Shown here piece by piece: positions 33,631 to 44,096 of a DNA stretch of 64,000 bases. Positions within the stretch are counted from its first letter, which is position 1. Each line of letters starts with the position of its first letter. The translations under genes were made by a program, and so were the position numbers. The stretch comes from Flavobacteriaceae bacterium R38 (GTDB lineage Bacteria > Bacteroidota > Bacteroidia > Flavobacteriales > Flavobacteriaceae). The stretch spans positions 310,001 through 374,000 of the forward strand of contig WXYP01000004.1 of the NCBI GenBank assembly GCA_009901575.1, given 5' to 3'. The notes below the pieces were generated by a model that was not told the origin of the DNA, made no database searches, and worked only from the letters and a program-made list of their open reading frames with translations.

Positions 33631-35994
33631 ATGCTTAAACATAATCTGATATTATTTTTTAGAGATATTAAAAAGTACAAAACTGCTTTTTTGATCAATA
33701 TTATTGGTTTATCATCAGGTTTGGCTTGTGCCTTTTTAATTTACCTATGGGTAAGTGATGAGGTGAATATGGATAGATTTAATGAGAACGATAGTGCAAG
33801 ACATGTACAGGTCATTCATAGTTATCCAACGGCTCAAGGCATCCACACCAATACTAATGGTTCAACACCCAACCCTCTTTGGGAGGCACTTGATGAAGAA
33901 ATGCCAGAAGTAGAATATGCTTTTCCGGCGATAACAAAACATTTTTATAACGGAGTCCTTTCTTCAAAGGACAAGCATTTTAAGGTCAAACCACAATTTA
34001 TAGGAAAAGGGTACTTCAATGTGTTCTCGTATAATTTTACTCATGGGAATAAGCATGAAGTATTATCAGACAAAAGTGAGATTGTTATTTCAGAAAAAAT
34101 GGCCACGAGTTTATTTCAGTCTGCCGATGATGCTATGGGGAAAACAGTAACGTTCAAAGGGCAGTATTTTACAGGCGCTTATATAATTTCAGGTGTTTTT
34201 AAATCTCCCTCTAATATTTCAGAGCAATTTGATGTTTTCTTTGCTTATGAACTCTTTCTGGAAAGAGATCTTATGCAATGGTATAATGGAGGTACTCAAG
34301 CACATTTAGTATTAAATAAGGGGGTTGATCTCGATAAATTCAATGCCAAAATAAAAAGTTTTTTGAACACAAAATTTAAGAGTTCAGAACAAACCTTGTA
34401 TGCTCAACCTTATTCAGAAAGGTATCTCTATAGTAAATATGAAAATGGTGTTCCGGTTGGAGGAAGAATTATTTATGTAAAGCTTTTTTCTATTGTAGCT
34501 CTTTTTGTACTGGTTATAGCTTGTATAAACTATATGAACTTTTCGACAGCGAAAGCATCGAGAAGAATTAAAGAAATTGGAGTTAAAAAAGCTATAGGTG
34601 CAGGACGCAAGTCCCTCATCTTTAAATTTTTTGGAGAATCTGTATCTATGGCGTTCCTTTCATTGGTCATAGCTCTGGTTTTTGTACTCATTTTACTTCC
34701 TCAGTTCAATGAAATTACCGGGAAACAGCTCACCTTAAATCTTGCTCCCAATGTTATAGTCTCTATTTTGACTATCACTGCTGTTACAGGGTTAATTTCG
34801 GGTATCTATCCTGCATTTCACCTTTCGGGTTTTAAACCTGTTATCGCTTTAAAAGGAAAATTGACAGGAGATTTAAATTCGTTTAGACTCCGTAAAGGCC
34901 TGGTCGTATTCCAGTTTGCAATATCTGTAATATTAATCGCTTCGGTAATAGTGATTTATAAACAAGTTGAATTTATTCAGACGACCAATTTAGGATATAA
35001 TAAAGACCATATTATTTCTTTTCCAAAAGAGGGTAAACTCGAGAAAGATTTTGATGCTTTCTTATCTGAAGTCAAGAATATCCCCGGAGTGTTAAATGCA
35101 TCCCAGATGAGAGGTGATTTACCCGGAAGAATCGATTTTACACATGGATATCAATGGAAAGATATGGATGAAAAAGATTTAAAACTAAGATTTTATCATA
35201 TAAGCGGAGGGTATGATTTAATTGAACTACTTGGTATTACGCTTAAAGACGGACGTGGTTTTTCCAGGGATTTTTCTACAGATGAAGATGCGATTATAAT
35301 GAATGAAACTGCTATTAAAATGATCAATTATGAGAATCCGGTAGGAGAACAGTTTTATAATAATAAAATGAGTGAGATTGTAGGGGTAGTAGAAGATTTT
35401 CATTTTCAATCATTACAAGAAAAGGTACAACCCTTCCTTTTTTCTTTGAGCGATAGAGGAGATAATTTTCTTGTGAAAATGCAAGCAGGAGAGGAAGCAG
35501 AAACGATTCATCAGATAGCAGCCTTGTATTCCAAGTTTAATGCAGGTTATCCTTTTGAATTCAAATTTCTGGATGAGAACTATCAAGAGGTTTATGCTTC
35601 GGAAGAACGTATTGCTGTACTTTCCAAGTATTTTGCCGGAGTAGCTATTTTAATTTCTTGTTTGGGGCTTTTAGGCCTGGCTATATTCACTGCTTCTCAA
35701 CGCCGTAAAGAAATTGGGATTAGAAAAACACTAGGGCAAAAAAGAAGTCAAATTGCGATCCTTCTTTCCGGTGAATTCACAAAATTAGTTGGTATTTCTA
35801 TGATCATTGGGCTACCTGTTGCTTTTTTACTCATGGGAAACTGGCTCTCGAATTTCGCATATAAGATAGCTTTGAAGCCATCATATTTTATAATTACCGG
35901 AATAATTACGCTTCTTTTAGCCATAGCTACAGTAAGTACACAAGCTATTAATGCTGCAAGTAAAAATCCCGTAGATGCATTAAGAGAAGAATAA
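33631..35994 (+). CDS. MacB/FtsX-type ABC permease 3 of 6 (double-FtsX form)
   Basis: A 787-residue permease with an MLKHNLI N-terminus, first FtsX set from about residue 278 (VKLFSIVALFVLVIACINYMN; coupling segment EIGVKKAIGAGRK), second half at RKGLVVFQF (about 418) and second FtsX set from about 663 (YFAGVAILISCLGLLGLAIF; EIGIRKTLGQKRS). It is clearly closest to permease 4, sharing the start, the end (NPVDALREE) and the leader bases AATAATC before the ATG, so these two arose by a more recent tandem duplication than the rest. Confidence 0.93.
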   Translation: MLKHNLILFFRDIKKYKTAFLINIIGLSSGLACAFLIYLWVSDEVNMDRFNENDSARHVQVIHSYPTAQGIHTNTNGSTPNPLWEALDEEMPEVEYAFPAITKHFYNGVLSSKDKHFKVKPQFIGKGYFNVFSYNFTHGNKHEVLSDKSEIVISEKMATSLFQSADDAMGKTVTFKGQYFTGAYIISGVFKSPSNISEQFDVFFAYELFLERDLMQWYNGGTQAHLVLNKGVDLDKFNAKIKSFLNTKFKSSEQTLYAQPYSERYLYSKYENGVPVGGRIIYVKLFSIVALFVLVIACINYMNFSTAKASRRIKEIGVKKAIGAGRKSLIFKFFGESVSMAFLSLVIALVFVLILLPQFNEITGKQLTLNLAPNVIVSILTITAVTGLISGIYPAFHLSGFKPVIALKGKLTGDLNSFRLRKGLVVFQFAISVILIASVIVIYKQVEFIQTTNLGYNKDHIISFPKEGKLEKDFDAFLSEVKNIPGVLNASQMRGDLPGRIDFTHGYQWKDMDEKDLKLRFYHISGGYDLIELLGITLKDGRGFSRDFSTDEDAIIMNETAIKMINYENPVGEQFYNNKMSEIVGVVEDFHFQSLQEKVQPFLFSLSDRGDNFLVKMQAGEEAETIHQIAALYSKFNAGYPFEFKFLDENYQEVYASEERIAVLSKYFAGVAILISCLGLLGLAIFTASQRRKEIGIRKTLGQKRSQIAILLSGEFTKLVGISMIIGLPVAFLLMGNWLSNFAYKIALKPSYFIITGIITLLLAIATVSTQAINAASKNPVDALREE

Positions 35995-36017
35995 CATTAA
36001 TCAAAAAACAAATAATC

Positions 36018-38402
36018 ATGCTCAAACATAATCTAATAATATTCCTTAGAAATATTAAAAAGTACAAAAGTACCTTTGTTATTAATCTTATTGGCCTTTC
36101 TTCCGGGTTAGCCTGTGTTTTACTGATTACACTTTGGGTTTTAGATGAGTTAGAGGTTGATAAATTTCATGAAAATGATGCCTCTTTATACCAGATATGG
36201 AATAAATTCAACACTCCGGAAGGTGTTCGGGTGATGAATTGGACGCCTACTATTCTGGCACAGGCAATGAAAGATCAATTACCAGAAGTTAAATACGCTT
36301 CAGGTCAAACCTTACCCGAATGGTTTGAAAAAACGCCATTACACGTAGATGGAAAAACGATTAAAGCTTCCGGGATTTTTGCTGATGACGATTATTTTAA
36401 AATGTTTTCATACCCCTTTATAGAAGGAAATAAAGATCAGGTATTAAATGATATTAATACTATTGCGATCTCAGAATCATTAGCAAAAAAACTCTTTAAT
36501 ACTTCAGAAGGTGTTATTGGAAAAGTAATAGAATGGGATATCCTGAATACGAAAGGAAATCATCAAATAAGTGGTGTATTTAAAGATGTTCCGGGGAATT
36601 CAACAACACAATTTGATTTTGTCCTTCCTTATGATAACTGGAAAAAAGTTTTTATTAATGCAGGAGGAGAAATTGATTGGGTCAGTAATAATCCGGCAAC
36701 TTATATAGTATTAAAAGAAGGTACTAATGCAGCAGCATTTGCATCCAAAATAGAAAACTTTTCAAAGCTTCAGGACGATCAAGTAACAGCCGATTTGGTG
36801 ATGACAAAGTATTCTTCGAATTACCTTTTTGGAAATTTCAAAAACGGGAAACAAGCCTCTGGCCGAATGAATTATGTCTATTTGTTTTCTATCATAGCCC
36901 TGTTCATTTTAATTATAGCCTGTATAAATTTTATGAACCTTTCTACTGCAAATGCTTCAAGACGTTTAAAAGAAATTGGAGTTAAAAAGGCACTGGGTTC
37001 AAAACGAGGCACATTAATCAAGCAATATTTTAGTGAATCGGTATTAACTTCATTTGGGGCCTTATTCATTGCTCTTCTTTTAGTTTTTATTTTTCTCCCG
37101 GCATTTAATGATATCACGGGAAAGTCTTTAGCATTAAATTTTAACCTGTTTAAAATAGGCCTGATTATACTTATCGTATTTTTTACCGGAATTTTAGCAG
37201 GAAGTTACCCTGCACTACACCTTTCACGCTTTAACCCTATTGCTACGTTAAAAGGGCAATTAAAAAATTCATGGAGCGAGATCTGGATCAGGAAAGGTTT
37301 GGTTGTCTTTCAGTTTTCACTTTCTATTGTTTTGATTATAGGTGTTTTACTGGTGACCAAACAAATTCAATATGTGCAATCCAAAAACCTTGGGATGGAC
37401 AAAGACAATGTCATTTATTTTGGAGAAGAAGGGAACCTGGGGCAAAATACAGAAGTATTTTTAAAAGAAATCAATGCTATTTCCGGAGTAGTGAATGCTG
37501 CTACTACAAGTCAGAATATTATTGGGACAGATATTAATACCACTGCTGGATTGATGTGGACTGGAAATCAGGATGAAAAAAACTCAAGGTTTAATGAGCT
37601 TCGTATCGGGTACGATTTTATTGAAACCATGGATATGAAAGTAAAAGAAGGGCGTTCTTTTTCGAGAGAATTTAGGAGTGACAGTACAGCCGTAGTGTTT
37701 AACGAAGCTGCCATAAAAATGATGGGATTAAAAGATCCGATTGGAAAAACAGTAAGCTATGGAGGTATTGATTACAAAATAGCAGGAGTATTAGAAGATT
37801 TTCATTTTAAATCTTTGAGGGAAGTTGTTAATCCGATGTTTTTCAGACTGGAACGAGAAAGTCGTCCATCTCAGTTTGTTGTTAGAATAGCACAGGGAAA
37901 AGAAAGAGAAACGCTTTCTAAGATAAAAGAAACCTATGTTCAATTTAATCCCGGATATTCCTTTGATTATACATTTTTGGATACCGATTTTCAGTCGCAA
38001 TATGCTGCAGAACAACAAGTGGCTTCTCTATCAAAGTATTTTGCTGGCCTGGCTATTCTTATTTCTTGTTTAGGGCTATTTGGCTTGGCAGCTTTTACGG
38101 CAGAACGCAGGCGTAAAGAGATTGGTATTCGTAAAACTTTAGGACAAAGCAAATCACAAATTATGTTTTTGCTTTCCAGCGAATTTGCAAAACTGGTTGG
38201 AATCGCAATGTTCATAGGAATACCTGTTGCTTTCCTGCTTTCTCAAAACTGGTTATCTGGTTTTGCTTATAAAATAAAGCTGGAATTATGGTATTTCCTT
38301 GCCACAGGATGTGTAGCCTTATTGATTGCACTGCTTACGGTAAGCACTCAAACAATAAAAGCAGTAGCTAATAACCCCGTAGATGCATTAAGAGAAGAAT
38401 AA
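36018..38402 (+). CDS. MacB/FtsX-type ABC permease 4 of 6 (double-FtsX form)
   Basis: A 794-residue permease, the near twin of permease 3: MLKHNLIIF start, first FtsX set from about 284 (EIGVKKALGSKRG), second half at RKGLVVFQF (about 424), second FtsX set from about 668 (YFAGLAILISCLGLFGLAAF; EIGIRKTLGQSKS) and the same NPVDALREE end. The first periplasmic domain (about 45-280) has diverged far more than the membrane parts, for example WNKFNTPEGVRVMNWTP in place of the equivalent stretch in permease 3. It begins 23 bases after its twin. Confidence 0.93.
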   Translation: MLKHNLIIFLRNIKKYKSTFVINLIGLSSGLACVLLITLWVLDELEVDKFHENDASLYQIWNKFNTPEGVRVMNWTPTILAQAMKDQLPEVKYASGQTLPEWFEKTPLHVDGKTIKASGIFADDDYFKMFSYPFIEGNKDQVLNDINTIAISESLAKKLFNTSEGVIGKVIEWDILNTKGNHQISGVFKDVPGNSTTQFDFVLPYDNWKKVFINAGGEIDWVSNNPATYIVLKEGTNAAAFASKIENFSKLQDDQVTADLVMTKYSSNYLFGNFKNGKQASGRMNYVYLFSIIALFILIIACINFMNLSTANASRRLKEIGVKKALGSKRGTLIKQYFSESVLTSFGALFIALLLVFIFLPAFNDITGKSLALNFNLFKIGLIILIVFFTGILAGSYPALHLSRFNPIATLKGQLKNSWSEIWIRKGLVVFQFSLSIVLIIGVLLVTKQIQYVQSKNLGMDKDNVIYFGEEGNLGQNTEVFLKEINAISGVVNAATTSQNIIGTDINTTAGLMWTGNQDEKNSRFNELRIGYDFIETMDMKVKEGRSFSREFRSDSTAVVFNEAAIKMMGLKDPIGKTVSYGGIDYKIAGVLEDFHFKSLREVVNPMFFRLERESRPSQFVVRIAQGKERETLSKIKETYVQFNPGYSFDYTFLDTDFQSQYAAEQQVASLSKYFAGLAILISCLGLFGLAAFTAERRRKEIGIRKTLGQSKSQIMFLLSSEFAKLVGIAMFIGIPVAFLLSQNWLSGFAYKIKLELWYFLATGCVALLIALLTVSTQTIKAVANNPVDALREE

Positions 38403-38426
38403 ATTCTCACATTAAAAACAAAAACT

Positions 38427-40883
38427 ATGATCAAACATCATTTATTACTCTTCTTTAGAAATCTTCGAAAAGAGAAATCATATTCACTAATGAATATCTC
38501 TGGTTTGGTAATTGGTCTTGTAGCTGTTTTATTGATCACAGATTATGTGATCTCCGAATTTAGCTATGAAAAACATATTACTGCATCTCAAAACATTTAC
38601 AGGATTGGTTTGGATTACGCTTCGCCGGATGAACAGGTTTTTAAAAGTGCAGAAAACTATCCGGGTGTGGCAGAAGCTTTAAAAGAGAATTTACCCGAGG
38701 TAGAAAAATATGCCCGGTTGTTTGATATTGGGAGAAAAAGCAATGTTGTTATTACATATAAAAACAATGATGAACAATCTGTAGCATCTAAACAACGAAG
38801 TGTCTTTTTTGCAGACCCTTCATTTCTCTTGATGTTTTCTGTAAAAATGGTTGAAGGCAATCTGGAAACAGCATTAAGTGAACCACATAGTATCGTAATT
38901 TCAGAAGATCAGGCTAAGCGTTATTTTAAGAATGAAAACCCAATAGGGAAATCATTACGAATGCAGAACGATGAGTATGGAGATGATTTTACATTAAGAG
39001 TTACCGGTGTTTTTAAAACCCCTTCTGTAACACACCTCAATTACGATTTTTTAATTTCTTACTCGACTTTATATTCCAGGAGAAGTAATGCTATAGACTA
39101 TTTCCGGCACTCCTGGCAAAGAAAGCAAGTATATACTTATGTACAGCTTCGTCCGGGTACTACCGTTGAAACATTTGAAGCAAATTTGCCTTCAGTTATA
39201 AAAAAATACGATTCTGATCAGTCCAATCATGCCATAAAGTTTATAGTTCAACCCTTAAAAGATATTCATTTATATTCTAACCTGGCAGATGAAAATGGGG
39301 TGAATGGAAGTGCAAGATATGTGTACATGTTTATAGTTATAGGCCTGGCAATTCTTTTTATGGCCTTAATAAACTATGTTAATTTAACAACAGCGAGATC
39401 AATTACCAGGGCAAAAGAAGTAGGAGTACAAAAGGTAATGGGGGCAAGTAAAAAACAACTCATTTCCCAGTTTATGACCGAATCTTTTGTTTTTAATACT
39501 ATAGCTATTTTGATAGCAGTTTTCGTAGCATCTCTAATATCTCCTGTTTTTCGACAGTTAATGGGGTTAGATAGTGAAATTCTTATTTTTCAACAGCCTA
39601 CATTTTTATTTCAGGTAGTTATTTTATGGATGCTGAGTTCACTTTTATCCGGTTTCTACCCTTCTTTTATTCTTTCATCATTTAAACCGATGAATACACT
39701 TAAAGGAGAATTTAATACTTCAAATAAAGGGAATATCCTGAGAAAAGGCCTGGTTGTTTTTCAATTTGCAGCATCATCAATATTAATTACAGGAACTATC
39801 CTTATTACACAGCAAATCGATTTTATGTTATCTGAAGATTTAGGTTTTAATCCCAACCAGGTTATGGTAGTTGAACGTGCCGGAGCCTTACCTTCGAATG
39901 AACAAACCCTGGAAAATTCTATTGCTCTTTTTAAAAGAAGCACCCAAGACCTGGCTAGTGTAGCTTATACAAGTACAGCCCAATCTATCCCAGGGAAGAA
40001 AATGAAAAGAGTGTTTTCTATAAAAAAACAAGGAAGTGTAGAGAGTCCTGCCGTTACCACCCAGGTATCTGGAGTAGATTACGATTTCATCAATACACTA
40101 GAAATGAAATTAATTGCAGGCAGAAATCTTTCCAGAGATTTTGCAAAGCGAAATGAGGGCGTTCTTGTTACTCGTTCTTTGGTTGATAAATTAGGCTTTA
40201 ATAATCCGGAAGAAGCCTTAGGAGAGTTTTTAACTATTAAAGGCGATGAATTTTCAAAACCAATAATCGGGGTTTTAGAGAACTACCATCACGAATCATT
40301 AAAAGAAAGTGTAATCCCTACGATGTATTGGGTAAATCTTTTTGATGGAGAGTATTTTTTTATGAAAGTAAAAACAGATAAGAACCTGAAAGCAACAATT
40401 TCCGGGATAAAAGATAAATGGGCAGAAGCATTTCCCGGAAATCCTTTTGAATATTATTTTCTGGATACTTATTTCGACAGGCAATATGCCAATGAGCTAC
40501 AATTTAAGAGCTTGTTTAACGTGTTTACATGGCTTTCCATATGCATAGGATGCCTCGGACTTTTTAATTTATCTGCCTTTACAGTAAATCAAAGAATGAA
40601 AGAAATGAGTGTTAGAAAAGTGTTGGGAGCAGATGCAAAGCATATCCTGACCCTTCTGAGCAAACAATTTTTTATGTTGATTGTAATTGCTGTTCTAATA
40701 GCCATTCCTGTTACCTTCTATCTCATCAATGATTGGTTAAGTGAATTTGCCCATCATATAAAAATTAATGCCTGGACGTTTGTTAGCTCAGCGTTGATTG
40801 TTTTTGTGATATCCGGGATTGCAATAAGCTTTCAAACAGTGAGAGCGGTTGTTGCAAACCCGGTAAATCATTTAAAAGACTGA
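38427..40883 (+). CDS. MacB/FtsX-type ABC permease 5 of 6 (double-FtsX form)
   Basis: An 818-residue permease. The N-terminal helix carries GLVIGLVAVLLITDYVI (about 24-40). The first FtsX set begins near 294 (YVYMFIVIGLAILFMALINYVN; EVGVQKVMGASKK, identical in form to permease 1). The second half starts at RKGLVVFQF (about 437), and the last FtsX set near 697 has EMSVRKVLGADAKH. The end is VNHLKD, lacking the usual glutamate. It starts 24 bases after permease 4 and is followed by permease 6 after 20 bases, so all six are on one transcript. Confidence 0.92.
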   Translation: MIKHHLLLFFRNLRKEKSYSLMNISGLVIGLVAVLLITDYVISEFSYEKHITASQNIYRIGLDYASPDEQVFKSAENYPGVAEALKENLPEVEKYARLFDIGRKSNVVITYKNNDEQSVASKQRSVFFADPSFLLMFSVKMVEGNLETALSEPHSIVISEDQAKRYFKNENPIGKSLRMQNDEYGDDFTLRVTGVFKTPSVTHLNYDFLISYSTLYSRRSNAIDYFRHSWQRKQVYTYVQLRPGTTVETFEANLPSVIKKYDSDQSNHAIKFIVQPLKDIHLYSNLADENGVNGSARYVYMFIVIGLAILFMALINYVNLTTARSITRAKEVGVQKVMGASKKQLISQFMTESFVFNTIAILIAVFVASLISPVFRQLMGLDSEILIFQQPTFLFQVVILWMLSSLLSGFYPSFILSSFKPMNTLKGEFNTSNKGNILRKGLVVFQFAASSILITGTILITQQIDFMLSEDLGFNPNQVMVVERAGALPSNEQTLENSIALFKRSTQDLASVAYTSTAQSIPGKKMKRVFSIKKQGSVESPAVTTQVSGVDYDFINTLEMKLIAGRNLSRDFAKRNEGVLVTRSLVDKLGFNNPEEALGEFLTIKGDEFSKPIIGVLENYHHESLKESVIPTMYWVNLFDGEYFFMKVKTDKNLKATISGIKDKWAEAFPGNPFEYYFLDTYFDRQYANELQFKSLFNVFTWLSICIGCLGLFNLSAFTVNQRMKEMSVRKVLGADAKHILTLLSKQFFMLIVIAVLIAIPVTFYLINDWLSEFAHHIKINAWTFVSSALIVFVISGIAISFQTVRAVVANPVNHLKD

Positions 40884-40903
40884 ATTAATTAAAAGAAACA
40901 ACC

Positions 40904-43303
40904 ATGATAAAAAACTATTTAAAAACAGCCTGGAGGAACCTTATTAAGAATAAGGTGAGTACGCTTATAAATATTTTAGGACTCTCTATAGGGATTAGTT
41001 CATGCATTGTAATTCTTATCTTTATTCGATATGAATCAACTTTTGATACGCATCATGAACGTGCTAAAGAAACCTATAGAGTTGTTCAGCATATGCAGTA
41101 TCCAAATGAAATACTATATTGGAATACTACGGCTTATCCTTTGGCGGAAGCATTGAGAAATGATTTTCCTGAAATAGATGTGATAACACAAACTGCCGGA
41201 CCTATAAACAGAGAGTTTAGCGTTGAAGATACCCAAGGAAATATTCAGCGTTTTGAAGAACCACAAGTTTTATTTGCAGATCCTTATTATACTAAAGTTT
41301 TTGATATTGAATGGTTGGCGGGAGACCAGGATACTGCTTTAAAAGAATACGGCTCGGTTGTACTTACAGAAAGCCTGGTAAAGAAATATTTTGGAGATAA
41401 TATTCAAGATTATCAGTCTGTTTTAGGTAGAGTGATTATGTTGAATAGTAAAGACCCACTTTCGGTAACCGGAGTAGTTAAAAATACATCGGCAAATAGC
41501 AATCAAGTATTTAACATGCTGGTTTCTTATAAATTCTTTAAAGAGAACAATCCTTTTCCTTCAACTAATTGGTCTGGAAATTACGCAGGGACAACTTTTG
41601 TGGTTTTACAGGATGAAAAACAGAAAAATGCTTTAGAATCTAAAATTGCTGACTGGAAGAAAAAATATTTAAAGCCTGAAGATGATAAACGTATATCTTA
41701 TTTTCTTCAGCCTTTAAATGAAATTCATACGGAAACTTTATACGGCAGTAGCCCGGGAAGTTATGTTATGCCGACAAGAGTATTACGTATAGCTTCTTTT
41801 GCAGCCTTGTTTGTACTGGTAATAGTAATTATTAATTTTATTAATTTAATTACAGCTCAATCTACTACTCGTTCTAAGGAGGTAGGAATACGTAAAGTTT
41901 TAGGAAGCTCACGTTTTAACGTAATTTTTCAATTTATACTAGAAAACACATTATTGATTATAGTTACACTTAGTTTATCAATACTTTTTGTTTATCTATT
42001 ATTAGACCAGCTTAATAGTTTTGTATCTGTAATTAATCTGGATCTCAAACTGAGTTGGAGTCATGTGGGAATGATTCTTTTAATAGGAGGTGTAACTATT
42101 TTACTGGCTGCGATTTATCCTGCTTTAGTGCTTTCATCTTTTAAACCGGTTGCTGCATTGAAAAATATGAATGTGTTTAAGAATATGCACAGTTTTACAT
42201 TGCGTAAATCGTTAATTATTTTCCAATTTGTTATTGTACAGCTATTTGTAATTGCCGCTATTGTGGTAGCTGTACAGATGAATTATTTTAAAAGTGAAGA
42301 AGTGGGGTTTTCATCTGAAGCTGTTGTAATAACCCCTTATCCTTCTTTTTCTAAGCTAGAAACGTATAAGACATCACTTTTACAAGAAAGTACTATTACA
42401 GAGGTTTCATTTGGTTCTGGTCCGCCAATGAGTATAAATGGATTATCATTAGGAACAACCTATAGAATTCCGGAAGAACCTGTTGATGAAGGGAAAGATT
42501 CTGAAATGAAAGTGGGAGATGTTAATTACATAGATTTTTACGATTTAGAATTAATTGCAGGAAGAAATTTTATCACTACCAAAAATAGATTTGATGAGTT
42601 TATTGTCAATGAAAAATTACTGGAATCTTATGGTTGGACGCCACAGGAAGCTATTGGGAAGAAACTTATTATCAATGAAGGTGAGGCTACTATTGTTGGG
42701 GTAATGAGAGATTTTCACAACAATTCTTTACAATATGAAATTACTCCGTGCATCTTAATAAACTGGAATGCTTATCAAAATAATGCTTTCATAAAGATTA
42801 CAAACTTTGATGGGGTGGCTGCTATTGATAAAGTGTGGAATGATATCTTTACTTCATCAGTGTATAATTACAACTTTTTAAGTGATGCCATTAAAAGAGA
42901 ATACGCAATAGAGCAACTAATCTTCAACGGATTTAAGATGCTATCCATATTGGCAATAAGTATTGGATGCCTGGGATTATTTGGGTTAATGTCTTTTATA
43001 ACTTTAAGAAAAACAAAAGAGATAGGAGTTCGTAAAGTGTTAGGAGCAGGAGTGATGAGAAATGTAACTTTTCTTTCTAAAGAATTTATACTGTTAATTG
43101 GAATAGCCTTTATTATTGCTGCTCCCTTAGTATATTATTTTATGAACATCTGGCTCCAAAGCTTTACATATCGTATTGAATTATCGCTCTGGATGTTTTT
43201 ATTGGGAGGAATTATTACACTTGCTATTTCTTTAATTACCAGTAGTTTTCAATCCATTAAAGCTGCATTGGCAAATCCTATAAAAAGTTTACAAACCGAA
43301 TAG
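40904..43303 (+). CDS. MacB/FtsX-type ABC permease 6 of 6 (double-FtsX form)
   Basis: A 799-residue permease beginning MIKNYLKTAWRNLIKNK, like permease 1. The first FtsX set starts near 290 (EVGIRKVLGSSRF), the second half at RKSLIIFQFVIVQLF (about 432; KSLIIFQF replaces KGLVVFQF) and the second FtsX set near 675 (EIGVRKVLGAG). It is the most diverged of the set in the middle helix. It ends 27 bases before the second ATPase, and the pair of permease 6 and ATPase 2 could be a self-contained unit added to an older one of ATPase 1 and its neighbours. Confidence 0.92.
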   Translation: MIKNYLKTAWRNLIKNKVSTLINILGLSIGISSCIVILIFIRYESTFDTHHERAKETYRVVQHMQYPNEILYWNTTAYPLAEALRNDFPEIDVITQTAGPINREFSVEDTQGNIQRFEEPQVLFADPYYTKVFDIEWLAGDQDTALKEYGSVVLTESLVKKYFGDNIQDYQSVLGRVIMLNSKDPLSVTGVVKNTSANSNQVFNMLVSYKFFKENNPFPSTNWSGNYAGTTFVVLQDEKQKNALESKIADWKKKYLKPEDDKRISYFLQPLNEIHTETLYGSSPGSYVMPTRVLRIASFAALFVLVIVIINFINLITAQSTTRSKEVGIRKVLGSSRFNVIFQFILENTLLIIVTLSLSILFVYLLLDQLNSFVSVINLDLKLSWSHVGMILLIGGVTILLAAIYPALVLSSFKPVAALKNMNVFKNMHSFTLRKSLIIFQFVIVQLFVIAAIVVAVQMNYFKSEEVGFSSEAVVITPYPSFSKLETYKTSLLQESTITEVSFGSGPPMSINGLSLGTTYRIPEEPVDEGKDSEMKVGDVNYIDFYDLELIAGRNFITTKNRFDEFIVNEKLLESYGWTPQEAIGKKLIINEGEATIVGVMRDFHNNSLQYEITPCILINWNAYQNNAFIKITNFDGVAAIDKVWNDIFTSSVYNYNFLSDAIKREYAIEQLIFNGFKMLSILAISIGCLGLFGLMSFITLRKTKEIGVRKVLGAGVMRNVTFLSKEFILLIGIAFIIAAPLVYYFMNIWLQSFTYRIELSLWMFLLGGIITLAISLITSSFQSIKAALANPIKSLQTE

Positions 43304-43330
43304 AAAATTATCAATAAAAAATAAAACAAA

Positions 43331-43999
43331 ATGCTGTTACAACTTAATAATATTTTTAAATGGGTCCAGTCTGGCGGATCCAGGATATTCCTGTTAAAAG
43401 ATATTAATCTTACTATAGAAGAGGGGGAGTTCATTTCCATCATGGGGCCTTCCGGATCAGGGAAAACTACATTGCTTAATGTGATTGGGATGTTAGACGA
43501 CTTTAATGAAGGTGAATATACCTTTCTTGATGAATCTGTACATACGCTAAAAGAAAAGTATCGTATTAACTTATATAAGCAATACATAGGCTTTGTATTC
43601 CAGGCGTATCATTTAATGGACGAATTGACGGTATATGAAAATATAGAAATGCCATTATTGTTTAAAAAATATAAGACTGCAGAACGAAAAGCATTGGTTG
43701 CAGATATCCTGGACCGATTTAACATTGTTGGAAAGAAAGATCTTTTTCCTTCTCAACTTAGTGGTGGACAACAGCAGCTGGTAGGAATCGCAAGAGCATT
43801 AATTTCTAAACCTAAATTGATTCTGGCAGATGAACCTACAGGAAATCTGAATTCTAAACAAGGAGAAGAAATTATGGAGCTTTTTAAGCAATTAAATGAC
43901 GAAGGAGTTACTATTGTACAGGTGACTCATTCTGAGAAAAATGCTACTTATGGATCTCGTATAATTAATTTACTGGACGGGAGGATGACAAAAAATTAA
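43331..43999 (+). CDS. ABC transporter ATPase 2 (MacB/LolD-type)
   Basis: A 222-residue ATP-binding subunit with Walker A GPSGSGKTT (about 40-48), signature SQLSGGQQQLVGIARAL (about 138-154) and Walker B LILADEPTGN (about 158-167), with switch histidine in VTHSE. The signature carries Leu where most relatives have Arg (LSGGQQQRV), and it is only distantly similar to ATPase 1, so it was not made by simple duplication within the operon. It is the last ABC gene; the next gene, an S41 protease-like lipoprotein, follows after 97 bases. Confidence 0.94.
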   Translation: MLLQLNNIFKWVQSGGSRIFLLKDINLTIEEGEFISIMGPSGSGKTTLLNVIGMLDDFNEGEYTFLDESVHTLKEKYRINLYKQYIGFVFQAYHLMDELTVYENIEMPLLFKKYKTAERKALVADILDRFNIVGKKDLFPSQLSGGQQQLVGIARALISKPKLILADEPTGNLNSKQGEEIMELFKQLNDEGVTIVQVTHSEKNATYGSRIINLLDGRMTKN

Positions 44000-44096
44000 T
44001 ACTATATTTCTTTATTAAATAACTCTTTATTTTAACACAAATACTTTAATTCATTTACTATGTTAAGATTTTTCTTATTTTTATAATAAAAAACAT

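Noticed and set aside
43249-43587. 112-codon minus-strand frame over the end of permease 6 and start of ATPase 2
   Set aside because: Antisense to two certain genes and without any family resemblance.
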